Source of the DNA: Congeria kusceri
Taxonomy: Eukaryota > Mollusca > Bivalvia > Myida > Dreissenidae
DNA length: 64,000 nucleotides
Assembly (NCBI GenBank): GCA_027627225.1
Contig: CM051028.1
Span: forward strand, 25,044,364 to 25,108,363
Direction: 5' to 3'
Within the stretch, counting starts at the first letter, position 1. Each line of letters opens with the position of its first letter. Under the pieces are notes generated by a model. It had not been told where the DNA came from and ran no database searches. It saw only the letters and a list, made by a program, of their open reading frames with translations. Shown here piece after piece: positions 1 through 11,088 of the stretch. The position numbers were made by a program, and so were the translations under genes.

Positions 1-396
1 GAGTTTTCAATGTCCGCCACACGATCTCGAAGCATGCTGTTCTCATTTCGAAGTGTTTTATTTTCACTTTCCAAGATGTCAATTCGTTTAGTGAGACCAT
101 CAACAACACCAGTAATTATTGACTCTACCATACTTTTCATTTCGACAGCCAATGACTTTTGGATGGACTGTTTGGGAAATCACCAGCAAGGTGTTATTAT
201 TAACTACGACATTGTCAACATTATCATTGCCAGCCGTGCTTTCAACTGTATAGTTAAATTCGCAATTGGAATCGCAATTAGAATCACTTAGCATACGATT
301 TTTCTTCTGTTCGCCGCCTTGTTCAGGAGTTGACAACAGAGAAATAGTCCTCTTTGTTTTAGTGGCAATATTTGGAGTTGATGTATCAAAACTCAT
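1..396 (-). pseudogene. LINE ORF1 fragment, coiled-coil, truncated at window edge
   Basis: The frame opens with MSFDTSTPNIATKTKRT at 396 and runs leftward through a Ser/Asn-rich stretch. It is open to about 165, where the reading must shift by one frame to continue as a heptad-like helix (RIDILESENKTLRNEN) to the window edge. An acidic or Asn-rich head followed by a coiled coil is typical of ORF1 proteins of non-LTR retrotransposons, which bind element RNA and trimerise. The shift and loss of the 3' part suggest a dead copy, though the rest may lie outside the window. The family is inferred from architecture only. Confidence 0.5.
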
Positions 397-790
397 TATT
401 GGTACGACTATTTTAACTTTGGAAAGTATAGATCGTATGACCAGTGTGCGTGACGCTAATAACAGTAAATAAAATTGTACATAAATCTCGTAAAACTGGT
501 CAGATTAGGTTTTGCAGCTAAAAATAGATCATAACGATGAATATCGACTCACAATTTTCATTCCTAAATAATATCCAAAAGTCAACGTTATGCTCACTAG
601 TGTCCCACTAGATCATTGTAGGTATCATAATGTCACACACACAACCCAGCACTAAATGCGACAAACGTCAAAACATTAGGAAAAAAAAGAAATAAACACA
701 GCTGAAATTCAAAACAACCAATATGTCCGCCACCGGAAGTTTAAAGCTTGAATTTGAGCAAGCTCCTCCATTTTGTTAGAAATATACACG
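397..790 (-). other. probable 5' leader of the LINE at the left edge
   Basis: There is no coding signal. On the minus strand this sits immediately upstream of the ORF1-like frame. Its outer end (about 720-780) is richer in GC, with a purine/pyrimidine pattern like a LINE 5' UTR. The element end was not located. Confidence 0.25.
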
Positions 791-1049
791 CAAACTTTAC
801 ATTATATGTGGTCGCACGTATGTTGGTATTCTAGAACACTATCTTGAGTGAGGCTCGAGGAATAACTTCGCTACCTAAGCAAATCCTCCCTCAGTCGAGT
901 AACCTCGAGCTGTCCTAAGGTTTGTGAATACCAAATTGAGATATGGAGCGGACCGTTAGATAAAATCACGGGCGTAATTATGCTTATCGGATTAAATTGA
1001 GGTTAGGTTGAGTGGAAGAACGTTTCAGAATATAGTCATATGTCAACCA

Positions 1050-1580
1050 AAAGGGCCTCAAGGGGGCAATTTCTTCAAAAAAATCTTTTACAAAAATTAC
1101 GATATGAATACTGGCATATAATAACGGTTAAAACAGGGTATAAATAGGAAAAATGTGTACGTACAATATAAATAAATTTATAATATAGGTTGTGTTTGTG
1201 TGGCCCTTTCCTTGTTTCCATTTTGACTTCAGAATTGTGAGCATTTTGTATAACCAAAGTTTACACTCCTTACCAAGCACGATAGCACAGTTTGATTATG
1301 TAACACCTCCATGGGTTACAACCTATTGACGACTCAAGATCGTATAGTGGTTAACATTTTATTGTCTACGTCTGATAGCTACGAAGGAACTCTCCTCTCC
1401 TCTCTCTAATGCATCTCCTAGCTAAAAGCATGCAAACGACTACGTCATATACACGTGGTTTCCCTGCTCCAATCCGGTGCTACCTATTGTGTTACAGTTA
1501 AAGCGCTGTTACAGTTAAAGCGCATTTCTTCGAATGGCTCCTAAGTCGTGAGTTCGATACCCGCTTGGGGTTTAAATTTT
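1050..1580 (+). repeat. SINE-like interspersed repeat, copy 1
   Basis: This matches a second copy at about 23670-24015. Both begin with an AAAGGGCC-CAAGGGGG segment and share GGCATATAAT, AGAATTGTGAGCAT/T and TACCAAGCA blocks. Both end in a Pol III B-box-like GAGTTCGATACCC (here) or GCGTCCAATACCC (other copy). This copy carries about 200 extra bases near 1293-1495 and a direct repeat of TGTTACAGTTAAAGCGC around 1492-1525. Confidence 0.55.
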
Positions 1581-2280
1581 TTTTAGACTTTTTTGCTAAT
1601 TTGTTTTTATCAAATATCCTATTGTGTATTATATTATGTTTATTTACTTATTTATTTATTTAACAAGTCATGTCTTAGTAAAGCGCGTTTCTGTCAAATA
1701 ATATAATTTGTAGTGCAATAGGAAGCCAATTTGTTTTTTGACATACTTGTCCCTTTAATGCTGTTGTTAGACGGTATTTATCCACATGCGGCGAATATTT
1801 TCAGAGAACAACATTACAGGTATAAGAAGTACATTATTTGTTTTATTTTATTGTTTTAATGAATACATTTGCTAATGCTTAGAGTCCTTTAGCGCAGCGA
1901 CAAATGGCCCGGTGTTGGCGTCAATGAAACTCCGATGGACGCGCTTTGGCACGCTCTGGCCCGCAGTTTTGAGTTTGGCACTTACAAGCACCATACGGAG
2001 TTAAGTGTGAAAGTTTTGTCGCGCGCAAATTGCAACCAAGTTCTAATAGTTAGCGCGAACATCTGGTGATAAAAAGGCGTCAGTACAATCGAAAGATCGG
2101 GAACTTAGCGACAAAACGTCTCAGTTTGCGACGTTTGGGATGTTTTGGGGCGCGTTGGCAACTGTTAATGCCAAGATGGCGACAAAGGTAGTCAAAATAG
2201 CTTATTTTTGGCGATAGCCGACTCTATATATTAACTGCCGATCTAGAGGACTGAATCACAGGTCAGGTGCAGCAAGTGTA
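1581..2280. other. no gene seen
   Basis: The sequence is AT-rich to about 1880. After that comes a GC-richer stretch leading into the Harbinger-like remnant, which may be the non-coding 5' part of that transposon. Terminal inverted repeats could not be identified by eye. Confidence 0.3.
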
Positions 2281-2355
2281 CACGTTACCATGAACACCGA
2301 CCTAGGGCCACTCATACTTCTTCCTCATCAGAAGGTAGATCTAGCTTCAAAGCGC

Positions 2356-2743
2356 ATGGGAACAAGGGAACACCAGTGGTGGGTCCGTCCCATGCTTCAT
2401 CCTCAGCTCCGACCTGAGGGAGGTCAATACCATGGAGGAGCTCAGGATCCATGACAGGACAATGTTCAAAAACTACATTAGGTTGTCTCCCGAAATGTTT
2501 GATGAATTGCTTGAGCGGCTGACTCCACCCTTCCAGAGACAGGACACCAGGATCAGGAAGGCCATTCCTGTTGGTCTCAAGTTGGCCGTTGTTGATAGAT
2601 ATTGGCAACAGATGCCTGGGGATTGGGTTACACCTTTTGAGTTAGCCAGGAGACTTCCAGAAGTTTGTTACAGACGTGGTCACAGCCATAGTTCAGCGCT
2701 TGAGTCGTCAAATGCCCTACCACATGTGAAGTCTGTCTTCTAA
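2356..2743 (+). pseudogene. PIF/Harbinger transposase N-terminal remnant
   Basis: The first frame from 2356 gives REHQWWVRP, the usual N-terminal signature of Harbinger transposases and HARBI1-like nucleases. After a frame change near 2410 it continues as MEELRIHDRTMFKNYIRLS, then a Phe-Asp-Glu-Leu-Leu helix and QDTRIRKAI. These match the helical DNA-binding part that precedes the DDE catalytic domain. A third frame near 2660 gives FVTDVVTAIVQR. The catalytic DDE core is absent. It is a frameshifted, truncated class II transposon remnant. Confidence 0.7.
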
Positions 2744-3660
2744 TAATGACAAATTAGATTTCTCTGTCGTATAAAATGTACATATATCCATACTATCCGA
2801 AAATTGCAATTTTTAACAGGAAATAATACATAAGTGTGTCCAAACTTACATGAATTTCGTCCAGAAAAATGGCCTCGGTGTTGCCGCAGTGGCAAAATGG
2901 GGTCTGATTAACGTGAGAGAGAGCTCCATATTAATAGGCACCGAATGTCCAGAATATGGCGTGCTATGGAACCGATGTATCGACAACTTCCAAAAACAAT
3001 CGCAAGCCAGGTGCGGGGTGGCGCAAACCACTCACGTAATGGCGCCTACGGACGCGAAACATTGACAACAATAGGAAAAGTTTTGATCTAACTGGCGCGC
3101 TGAATCGCCGATATAGAAAACTTTGGCGCCAAACCGCGGCGGAGCTCCGTCTGATTGATAGTTCAACGTCAGAACACTCAAGTTGCAGCCAAAAGGCGAT
3201 TAACATACCATTTCGGCGACAAATTATACTTAACTGGCCCCAGTTCGTTTCAAACCTCTCATAATAGGCGACGACGTTGACGCCGTACAAATTTTAAAAA
3301 GTTTAAGACATTGAGGGCGTTAAATTAGTGTTCATCGCTAATTCGTGCCATTTGGTTCCAAATGGTGGTTAATTTACGATAAAACGATCCAACTTCTACG
3401 TACTTGGCATAAGTATGCGTTATTCTTAACTGTAGAACACAATTTAAAATTACAACTTATATCTAAACCACAAAATTATTTGAAGTCTACTATTATATTA
3501 TAATTGTATTAATTCTGTATATTAACACAATGTATTAGTGTATGGGGTGTTTTAAGCGATAATTCAATTCTAAAAGTCAATTAACTGCACGAGTAACGAC
3601 CCTTTCAAAGTGTCAATAATTACAAGTTATCTTTGTCAGGACAGGCTATCAGTTGGTTAT
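2744..3660. other. no gene; GC-rich transposon-like flank then AT-rich DNA
   Basis: Positions 2850-3300 are GC-richer and contain several GGCGCC/GGCGAC words like those left of the Harbinger remnant. This is consistent with the remainder of the same transposon. From 3300 to 3660 nothing is recognisable. Confidence 0.3.
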
Positions 3661-3679
3661 GCCTAGTTTACATATAGAC

Positions 3680-3960
3680 TATGATGCCTCTACGGCGCCC
3701 GTAAACTGTCCGTAACTCCCGTTCAGTGCGGCTTCCTGGAGAAAGCCGTGCAATTTGCGTACGATATCGTAAGGATTTACGGACACCGTAGCTTCTACGA
3801 TTTTGTGTAACGGAAAGCTATACATTTTTTTTAAATTGTAAGCCCGTAGCCCGTAAACATATCGTAGATTGTACCGAACGATGTCTGCAAGGGTATCGTG
3901 CAGAGGCCGTGCGATGATCGTGCGGCTAAATCACGGTTTTTTGTGGACAATACACGAAAA
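3680..3960. repeat. CGTA-rich degenerate repeat
   Basis: The segment is unusually dense in CGTA, CGTAC and CCGTA words (CGTACGATATCGTAAGG, GCCCGTAGCCCGTAAAC). A similar vocabulary occurs around 41090-41190 and its tandem copies. It is probably a decayed interspersed repeat, with no coding potential. Confidence 0.35.
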
Positions 3961-4044
3961 AAAACAAATTGCGGTATCGTTATTACATAAATTAAATTCG
4001 CATTATGTGGCAATATGAAGGAAACAAAACAACAAAACAAATTT

Positions 4045-4252
4045 TAACTACTCCTACTGCTACTTTTACTACTACTACTGCTACTACTACTACTACCTCT
4101 ACCACTACACCACTACTTCCACTACCACTACTACTGCTACCACTATCTCTACTACCACTACCACTCCTACTACTACCACTACTACTATTACCACCACTAC
4201 TACTACCACTACCACCAATATTACTACTTCTACTTCTACTACTACTACTACA

Positions 4253-4283
<31 letters not shown>

Positions 4284-4312
4284 TTACTACTACTACTACT
4301 ACTACTACTTCT

Positions 4313-4343
<31 letters not shown>

Positions 4344-4413
4344 AGCAACTACAACAACAACCACTCCTTCTACTACTTCTACTACTACTTCTACTAACAC
4401 TACTACTACCGTA
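4045..4413 (+). repeat. (ACT/TAC)n trinucleotide microsatellite
   Basis: More than 300 bases of almost pure ACT/CTA/TAC triplets with scattered TTC, CAC and CAA interruptions. The period of three keeps several frames open on both strands, which explains the long Leu/Tyr/Val homopolymeric frames here. They are not genes. Confidence 0.95.
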
Positions 4414-4429
4414 AAAAGCGATATCGTGT

Positions 4430-5350
4430 TCATTAATGTAATCCATATATATGCCTCTTACAATGTTGTACACGTCTTTTCTTCATTTTATTCAGTATTT
4501 AAAAAGCGATACAATCTTGTTCATTATTGATATCCTTATATAAAGTGTATGCTTTTATACAATCCTGTTCATATATTTTTCTTCATTTGTTTCAGTATTT
4601 AAAAAGCGATACAATCTTGTTCACTAGGCGCAAATAATATGTTTGTTTCAGGTTACCCGACCTGCACTGAAAAATGCCCCGACCCATAGAACATTTTATT
4701 GAGTTTTTGTCAGATATTTTTTGATTGATTTTGTTTAGTAATTAAATGTCTTTAAGGTGAAATAAGTGTTTTGTTTTTTGATAGCATCCACTTCAAAACA
4801 ATGTTTAAGGATGCTACCGATATGTTTTGAATATTCATTTAGTTTTAGAATCTTCAAGTTGACCATTTACTGAATACAAATAATAATTTTAATAATCCCT
4901 ACCTACCTACCCTGATTTTTTGGTCATGTAACCTGAAACAAACATATTTTTACGCATTATTGATATCTATAAATGAAGTGTATGCTCTTTACAATCTTAT
5001 ATATACAATATATAAAGTGTATGCTCTTTACACTCTTATATATACAATATATAAAGTGTATGCTCTTTACACTCTTATATATACAATATATAAAGTGTAT
5101 GCTCTTTACAATCTTATATATACAATATATAAAGTTTATGCTCTTTACAATCTTATATATACAATATATAAAGTGTATCCTTTTTGCAATCTTCTACATA
5201 TCATTTTCATCAGTTTCTTCAGTATTTAAAATGCGATACAATCGTGATCATTACTGATATGCATATATAGAGTGTATGCTTTTTGCAATCTCGTATATAT
5301 CGTTTCCTTCATTTTCTTTAGTATTTAACAAGCGATACAATCTTGTTCAT
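4430..5350 (+). repeat. tandem repeat region with a 39-bp core array
   Basis: From 4979 to about 5190 a 39-bp unit starting TGTATGCTCTTTACAATCTT occurs five times with one- or two-base changes. Looser units with AAGCGATACAATCTTGTTCA lie on both sides (4495, 4605, 5230, 5325). Because 39 is a multiple of three, two overlapping frames stay open across the array; these are translation artefacts. A MITE interrupts the array at 4625-4956. Confidence 0.85.
4625..4956. mobile_element. MITE with about 25-bp terminal inverted repeats
   Basis: The left end reads GCGCAAATAATATGTTTGTT followed by TCAGGTTAC. The inverse of the right end reads TGCGTAAAAATATGTTTGTT followed by TCAGGTTAC. The insert splits the tandem-repeat phrase CTTGTTCA / TTATTGATATC that is contiguous elsewhere in the array, so it is a later insertion. 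There is no internal transposase. The target duplication is unclear. Confidence 0.7.
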
Positions 5351-5661
5351 GCTGCCATTCTTTTTTTCTGATAATTGTCTGCATGTATACACTATGTAAC
5401 ATTATTATCATCTTATAGAATCTGTGTGATTCGATTTGATTACGACATCCCTGAACTGTGCATTTTACTAATATAATTACGGAATAATTTACTTTCATTG
5501 CTTTTTGTTCTATTCGCATTCGCATTGCATGTAAGATTTTCAAAACGGATACTTTTTGGGACCCTACTTCGCATATATATGTTTTTAATTCAATTTAAGG
5601 TCGAATGACTGTTTCAGATTTTAAATAAAATGCCTTAAACATGAATAAAAACAAAACTTAC

Positions 5662-5954
5662 CTCGCCGTTGTTGTCACGAAAACGGAAACGCTCATGCAA
5701 GATTTCTGCGAGCCACCAGCTGGTGCCACACAGGAGCGTTTGGTGGGGGTGAAAATGGTATCATCGCGATTGTGCACGGCGATGTCCTTGTGTTCCAAGC
5801 AAATCGCGCGATTCCACGGTGACCAGCGTGGAAATTCCCTCATCAGTGAATCGCGGTGAAGAGTGGATTTAGGCAAACGCCACGCCAGGTGTAGTGTAAA
5901 GCTCATTATTAAAAATTTATCTTTTATATCCCAGCTCACCGTGGGATAAAGCAA
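5662..5954 (-). pseudogene. sulfotransferase-like exon, frameshifted
   Basis: This GC-rich island stands out from its AT-rich surroundings and ends in a strong donor (CGGCGAG|GTAAGT). One minus frame gives AVHNRDDTIFTPTKRSC. After a two-base shift another gives GTSWWLAEILHERF. Together these resemble the cytosolic sulfotransferase segment around the PAPS-binding loop, whose usual form is RDDDIF-x-TYPKSGT-W-x-EI. The shift falls inside the loop and would inactivate the protein. No neighbouring exons were found downstream, where tandem repeats take over. It could instead be a sequencing error in a live exon. The family call is inferred from this short motif only. Confidence 0.4.
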
Positions 5955-6710
5955 ACACGTTCAGCCTAATGACGTCATTTTGAAGATATTCGTTACGTCA
6001 TCTAATGTTTTCGTGTCATTTAGTATGTCTTCTTTTGCTTATTACCAAAAACAAAGATATATTATGATGTCCTTACTAGGTAAGTGTTAAATCAATAAAG
6101 TTCATCTGCTCGGAAGGAAAACGTGAACCACTCGCCAAGGCTCGTGGTAAATGTTTTCTAAGCCTCACTAAATTACCTTATCTTTATTCATCACTATCTT
6201 AGTATTCTCTATATGGATATGATTATACCTCCCTATATTGTTTTTTTCCTAACAGCCAGAGCTACATAAGTTAGTTCAATAATTCAGCAATAAGTAAAAT
6301 TGTTCATAGCCAACCTGCACATAGAGTTTTGAGTGGCTTCAAGCACGGCTCAAATCAAATCCCTCTCCATCAACCTCGACGTGACCATAGCCAGATCACA
6401 AGGTGTATATACAAATGATGGACATTCAGAAGAAAAAACAAGATGGGCACTGTAAAATCATTTCGTTGTGATGTTTATTATTTTATATCTGTTGTAGGTG
6501 TATTATAATGCATTAAATGCATTTATAAAATAAATATATTTATTTAGTAATTGGAAATTTGTATTTTTATGTATATCATAATTTTATATTAAACATAACT
6601 ATCATGTAAAAGGTGTCTGCGTAGCAAAAGCTCACCGCCCTTAGGAGCTCGTCTAGTCAATATTCAGTCATCCTACCCTATGGAATTCATTTGAGTTGAC
6701 TATTTGTCTC
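5955..6710. other. no gene seen
   Basis: AT-rich DNA. A short AAAGCTCACCG word near 6628 resembles the end of the AGCTCACCT-hairpin repeats but is too short to assign. Confidence 0.3.
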
Positions 6711-6711
6711 T

Positions 6712-7190
6712 GGAAGTTTAAAAAAAGGGGTTATGAAAACGTGCTCGTTATTACCGACCACTTTACGCGCTACGCGCAAGCTTTTCCTGCAAAAATTAGA
6801 CCGCTCGTACCACCGCAAAAATATTATTCGAACAATTTTCGTCCAATACGGGTTTCCCGAAAAACATCATAGCGATCGAGGCCAGAACTTTCTGTCTAAG
6901 GTTATACAGAGACTATGCAAGATCGCTGGTGTCAAACGCACGCGCACAACGCCATATCACCCCCAGGGTAATGGCCAGTGCGAGCGCTTTAACCAAACGC
7001 TAATAAAAATGCTGCGCACATTAGAGTCTGAACGAAAGTCTGACTGGAAACAGCAATTCCAGCGTTAGTGCACAAATGACCAAATGTGGGGTTACGGGAT
7101 ATTCACCGTACCACCCCATGTTTGGCAGTACGCCGCGACTAGCCATTGACGCATATCGCATAAGGAAAGAGAGCGGTGACGATGGAATTA
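6712..7190 (+). pseudogene. Ty3/Gypsy integrase catalytic-core remnant
   Basis: The frame starting near 6731 gives VITDHFTRYAQAFPAK with the first catalytic Asp (codon 6756-6758). After a frameshift near 6825, the next frame gives QYGFPEKHHSDRGQNF (second Asp 6874-6876), then TTPYHPQGNGQCERFNQT (Glu 6982-6984). Thirty-five residues separate the second Asp from the Glu, the D,D-35-E spacing of retroelement integrases. An in-frame stop at 7066 and another frame change precede GYSPYHPMFGSTPRLA, the conserved stretch after the core. No protease, RT or LTR is visible nearby, so this is a decayed fragment. Confidence 0.85.
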
Positions 7191-8004
7191 AAACTGTCCA
7201 CCGGAACCATCTTCTGCCCTTTTTTATCTTCCTATTCAGGAAGTGGAGCGCAATTCTTCCCCTGAAGTTTCCGACGAGTCATGTATATGTATCATTGTCG
7301 TTTAAATATGTTTGATAACATATTTAAAATAAACATATGTGAACTTATGAGTTGATGTTGCTGATTTATTTTGTGTTGTGTTTATCACAACAATCGTTGC
7401 GCGTCGCAGATTTCTCCAGTCGTAAAATATGTCAAACCTCGCTTGGAATCGATTTTTTTAATTATAATATTGTTAGTTAATTGTTTTTTCGTCGGAACAC
7501 ATTGTTTTGAAATATTGTTGTAATTGTTTAAAATCAGATTCGTTACATTTGATTCATGTAGTAATGATCTACTTGTATATTTATGATATTTCATCGTAAA
7601 TATAATCCATTTATTGAAACTGTATCCTGACTTCGTTGTTGTTGTCGAAAAGAACCCGAAAACGCCCATATCGGCAACATATCTCTCATTTACAATGAAC
7701 TCGGTTGGATCGCAGCCGGTGGTGTAAACCTAAGGTTTATTCAACATGTAGACTTTACACCACGGTTATTTTTATAATCAGGACTACCTTTTCCACGCAC
7801 TATTGCACTTAACGTCAGTTGTGTTTTTCTGTGGATTTTCTGTCAATTTAAATGAAAATAAAGAATGTAGAGTAATTAACAGAGAAAATCAGTTTACAAA
7901 GTTCTTAGAATCATTCTGAATTTGTTAGTTTGAATTTCACACAGATTTATCACTGAAGATTATCACTTACATAGCGTAAAAGATACACAACCAAATGTAT
8001 AAGT
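7191..8004. other. no gene seen
   Basis: AT-rich sequence with short open frames lacking any recognisable motif or codon pattern. Confidence 0.3.
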
Positions 8005-8007
8005 CAA

Positions 8008-8042
8008 AATGGCCGAGTGGTTAGCGCATGAGAGTTTGCAAC
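8008..8042 (+). repeat. tRNA-like 5' half (A box) fragment
   Basis: AATGGCCGAGTGGTTAGCGC is a Leu/Ser-tRNA-type D-arm with a good Pol III A box. No matching anticodon arm or B box follows. It is a truncated tRNA-derived repeat, not a gene. Confidence 0.4.
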
Positions 8043-8424
8043 AGGCCTACCGAAATGCCATAAATGTAAAAATATCAAATAAACATTTATTTGTTAAAAA
8101 ACTTAGACATATGTTAACAAATAACAATACAATTATGCTCAAAATTATTAAAAAAATATATTATTTATAGTTTAACACATAAAATGTATTTAAAATACGG
8201 ATATAACACTTTCAATCAAGCATAAACTGTTTAGCATGACTAACCTTATACATTATGCATTTATAAATATTAGAGAAACAATCGCGAAGACATCACACTG
8301 AAAATGAACTAGTATACCAACATTGAAATGTGTGTTGTTTTTTCTGTTCGGATTTTCACATTATCGAGATAGTTAGTATCTAGTAATTTGACGGAAGAAT
8401 CAGGAAATTATTTTAATTAAGAAA

Positions 8425-8805
8425 TAATATTTTTCTATCATACTTCGTTATCGAATAACCCACGGTAAGGAGTATAGATACGTAGAAATTAAATCACGAG
8501 TGCGTAGCACCAGTGATTTCATAGCTCGCATATAAAATCCTTACCGTGTGTTCTTTGACAACAAATTATCATAGAAACATATTATTAAGATTCTAACACG
8601 ATCTTTTATGCTCGTGAATGATTAGTAAATGTTATTTATACTCCGCCATATTTCCGCAAATTACATTCACACGCGCATTTCAGTGACGTCAATAAATCAT
8701 TCAATATGACGTCAGGTACATCGATTAACATTGAATGAATGACGCCAGCTTCAACAATAAAATCAAAGAATCAATGTGCCGTCATCTTTATTGATAATAC
8801 GGACA
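8425..8805. repeat. fold-back repeat with CRE-like sites, copy 1
   Basis: Positions 8437-8580 form an imperfect inverted repeat (TTTCTATCAT...CACGGTAAGGA and its inverse TCCTTACCGTG...ATAGAAA). The following 220 bases carry two perfect TGACGTCA palindromes (8684-8691, 8707-8714). The same sequence recurs at 9580-9705 plus 10156-10385. Confidence 0.65.
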
Positions 8806-8929
8806 AAAATTTATGCTAACATGCGTAAAGTATTTTTTGTAAACGTTATTATATATTATTTTTCCTCACTTCGCTTTCCCATTGTAAAATCCCATATACC
8901 CATCCCTGCATAATTTTAATATGTCATGG

Positions 8930-9340
8930 TGCTGGAAAGTAATATACACCGAGCGGGGTAATATTTTTAATGTACCCCGCGCGTGACTAAAATATACCCC
9001 GCGCGTGGGCTTAAAAATTGCATTTCAGGTTTTCCGAGAATTCCGTATTAGCTAATGATCAGTAGGCGCTTATTAAAATGTATTTTTTTTAAATCAATGT
9101 CGATGAGCGCTTGATTTTCCAACAATAAACTTAAGTTAACAATGTACGACTAGTTTGTTCTTTGAATTACAGTATTTTTGATCGGTATAATAAAACAAAT
9201 ATCACAAGCATGTTGAGGGGTATAATAAATATTGCCCCCCTCGAAAAGTAATGTCATCCTCGGCCTTCGGCCTCGGTTTACATCAATCTCCTCTGGGAGC
9301 AATATTTACTATACCTCTCTACTGCCTATGATATTTATAT
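8930..9340. repeat. CCCCGCGCGTG repeat and adjacent hairpin
   Basis: ACCCCGCGCGTG occurs twice at about 8974-9008. A hairpin follows: GAGGGGTATAATAAATATTG at 9215 pairs with CAATATTTACTATACCTCTC at about 9300-9319. It is probably a decayed non-autonomous DNA element. Confidence 0.5.
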
Positions 9341-9363
9341 AATAATATCTTTTTTATTGTGCT

Positions 9364-9486
9364 ACATTACATTACATTACATTACATTGCATTGCATTGC
9401 ATTACATTACATTACATGCATTGCATTGCATTACATTACATTACATTACATTACATTACATTACATTACATTATATTATATTATAT
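9364..9486 (+). repeat. (ATTAC/ATTGC)n pentanucleotide microsatellite
   Basis: Pure pentamer array of CATTA with CATTG variants, decaying to TATTA at its right end. Confidence 0.95.
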
Positions 9487-9579
9487 GTAGAAATAGTTTG
9501 TTTGTATGAACAGTTTCCAAAACTATTTTCCATACACTGGGAGCTGTCCACAATTTGTTCCAGAAAATATTTTTCTATC

Positions 9580-10385
9580 ATAGCTTGTTGTCAAATAACT
9601 CACGGTAATTATTATAGATGCGTAGTATTAAATCACGAGCGCGAAGATAGCACACATATATATTCCTTCACCGTGGGTTATTTGACAACAAATTGTCAAA
9701 AGAGAACTAGATGTCTCACAGACACAGATGCCCCCACGACAGGCAAAGGACCTGTCGCCAACATTTAGTTTTGCCGTCACAAATTTATTTCATATTAATT
9801 ATATAGTGGAAAAAGGACAAAGAGCCATAATTCGGCCGAAATTGGTTGCAGCCAAAATGCCTTTCTTTCGATCACCTACACGTTAAGGTTCTTCAGCTGT
9901 GAAAGTTTGAGCGAAACCCTCCCAGCAGTTAAAGAGAAGTCGAGTCCACAAAATTCCATAGTGGAGACAAAAAACAAAGTGCCCTAATTCTGCAAAAATT
10001 GGTCGCAGCCAAAAGTCCTTCCATAACGATCATCTACACATTAAGGTTCTTCGGCCAAGCAGTTAAAGAGGAGTTGAGCACGCAAACTTTGAGGACGAAC
10101 GGACAAACGTACGGACGGAAGGACGGACAAGTGCAACTTTGTGGGGGCATAAAAATATTAAATCGATTCTAAGACGATCTTATACTGTATTTTTAAGCTC
10201 ATGACAAAGGACTATGCTTTACCTATGCTCCGCCCATCTTCCCCCAACGTATTCACCCGAGCGATTCAGTGACGTCAATGAAACATAACGTCAGCATTAT
10301 TAATAAAAATTTAGCCAATTACGTCAGATTCATTGATACAAATTAAAGAATGAATATGACGTCATCTTTATTGATAATACAGTGA
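9580..10385. repeat. fold-back repeat with CRE-like sites, copy 2 (split)
   Basis: The left part (9580-9705) and right part (10156-10385) are collinear with copy 1 at 8425-8805 and are separated by a foreign insertion. The right part holds two perfect TGACGTCA sites (10270-10277, 10357-10364) and two near matches. Confidence 0.65.
9706..10156. mobile_element. nested element with ATGCCCCCAC / GTGGGGGCAT ends
   Basis: It begins TAGATGTCTCACAGACAC then GATGCCCCCAC and ends GGACAAGTGCAACTTTGTGG then GGGCATAAAAAT. It has internal units of roughly 180 bp containing TTGGTCGCAGCCAAAA. A relative lies at 19314-19803. It splits the flanking repeat cleanly. It is a non-autonomous element with no coding region. 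Confidence 0.7.
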
Positions 10386-11088
10386 GAGTAACATGTCAAC
10401 AAACATAAAAGAACCAATTAACAAACCGTTTAAAAAAAAATTTGTTCCAATAATTATATTATACAGAAATAATAAGTTTGTGATGACTGTGCAACTGCGC
10501 GTTTAAGCACTTGCAATTAACTACAATTTCCATTTCGCTAAAATTATTTCCAAAACTTATGGCTCCGCCTATAAGAACATCTGTATTGCGCTACATGATG
10601 CAGAAATAACGATTTTAATTACTCGCGCGTTTTAGCACGTGCATTTTACTGAAAAATTTCCAGAACTATTTTCAGAAAATTTAGGTTTGCCCATAAATTA
10701 TTGCAAAATAATCTATACATGATTCCCTTCTTTGTCTATGGAAAAGAAGCCGCATGTCGTGTTAGAATGATGAAAAACATTACATGTAATCAAAACATGT
10801 TTAAATATCAGATATCACGACAACCATACAAATAAATCATAGCTTGTCCAGCCTTCGAAACGCATTTAACGAGTACCTTTACTCCGGTCTCGAACTCGTT
10901 CGTTTTAAAGACAATACAACGTACATATTTGTCTGAAACATGCACATTGTAGCGTTGATATGTATCTACTTTATGTTCAGTATACAGGGGATACATGAAT
11001 TTGTTATAAACGGTAATTAACTTAAACACTTAAATACTAGATCTATTCAGATATATTTAAAGAGTTTGGATATGTTATTGTTCAACAT
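10386..11088. other. no gene seen; gene A 3' flank
   Basis: A minus-strand frame at 10808-11029 is open for 73 codons but shows no known domain and lies downstream of the gene A stop. It is treated as untranslated or repeat sequence. Confidence 0.3.

Noticed and set aside
4005..4473. Leu/Tyr-rich and Val/Ser-rich frames over 120 codons
   Set aside because: Translation of an ACT/TAC microsatellite; no unique sequence.
8437..10385. CRISPR-like array of repeated words
   Set aside because: Repeats are two diverged copies of a mobile element in animal DNA, not regularly spaced identical direct repeats.
10808..11029. 73-codon minus frame downstream of gene A as an additional exon
   Set aside because: It follows the stop codon at 11089, has no matching splice sites and no similarity to the DUF4430 pattern.
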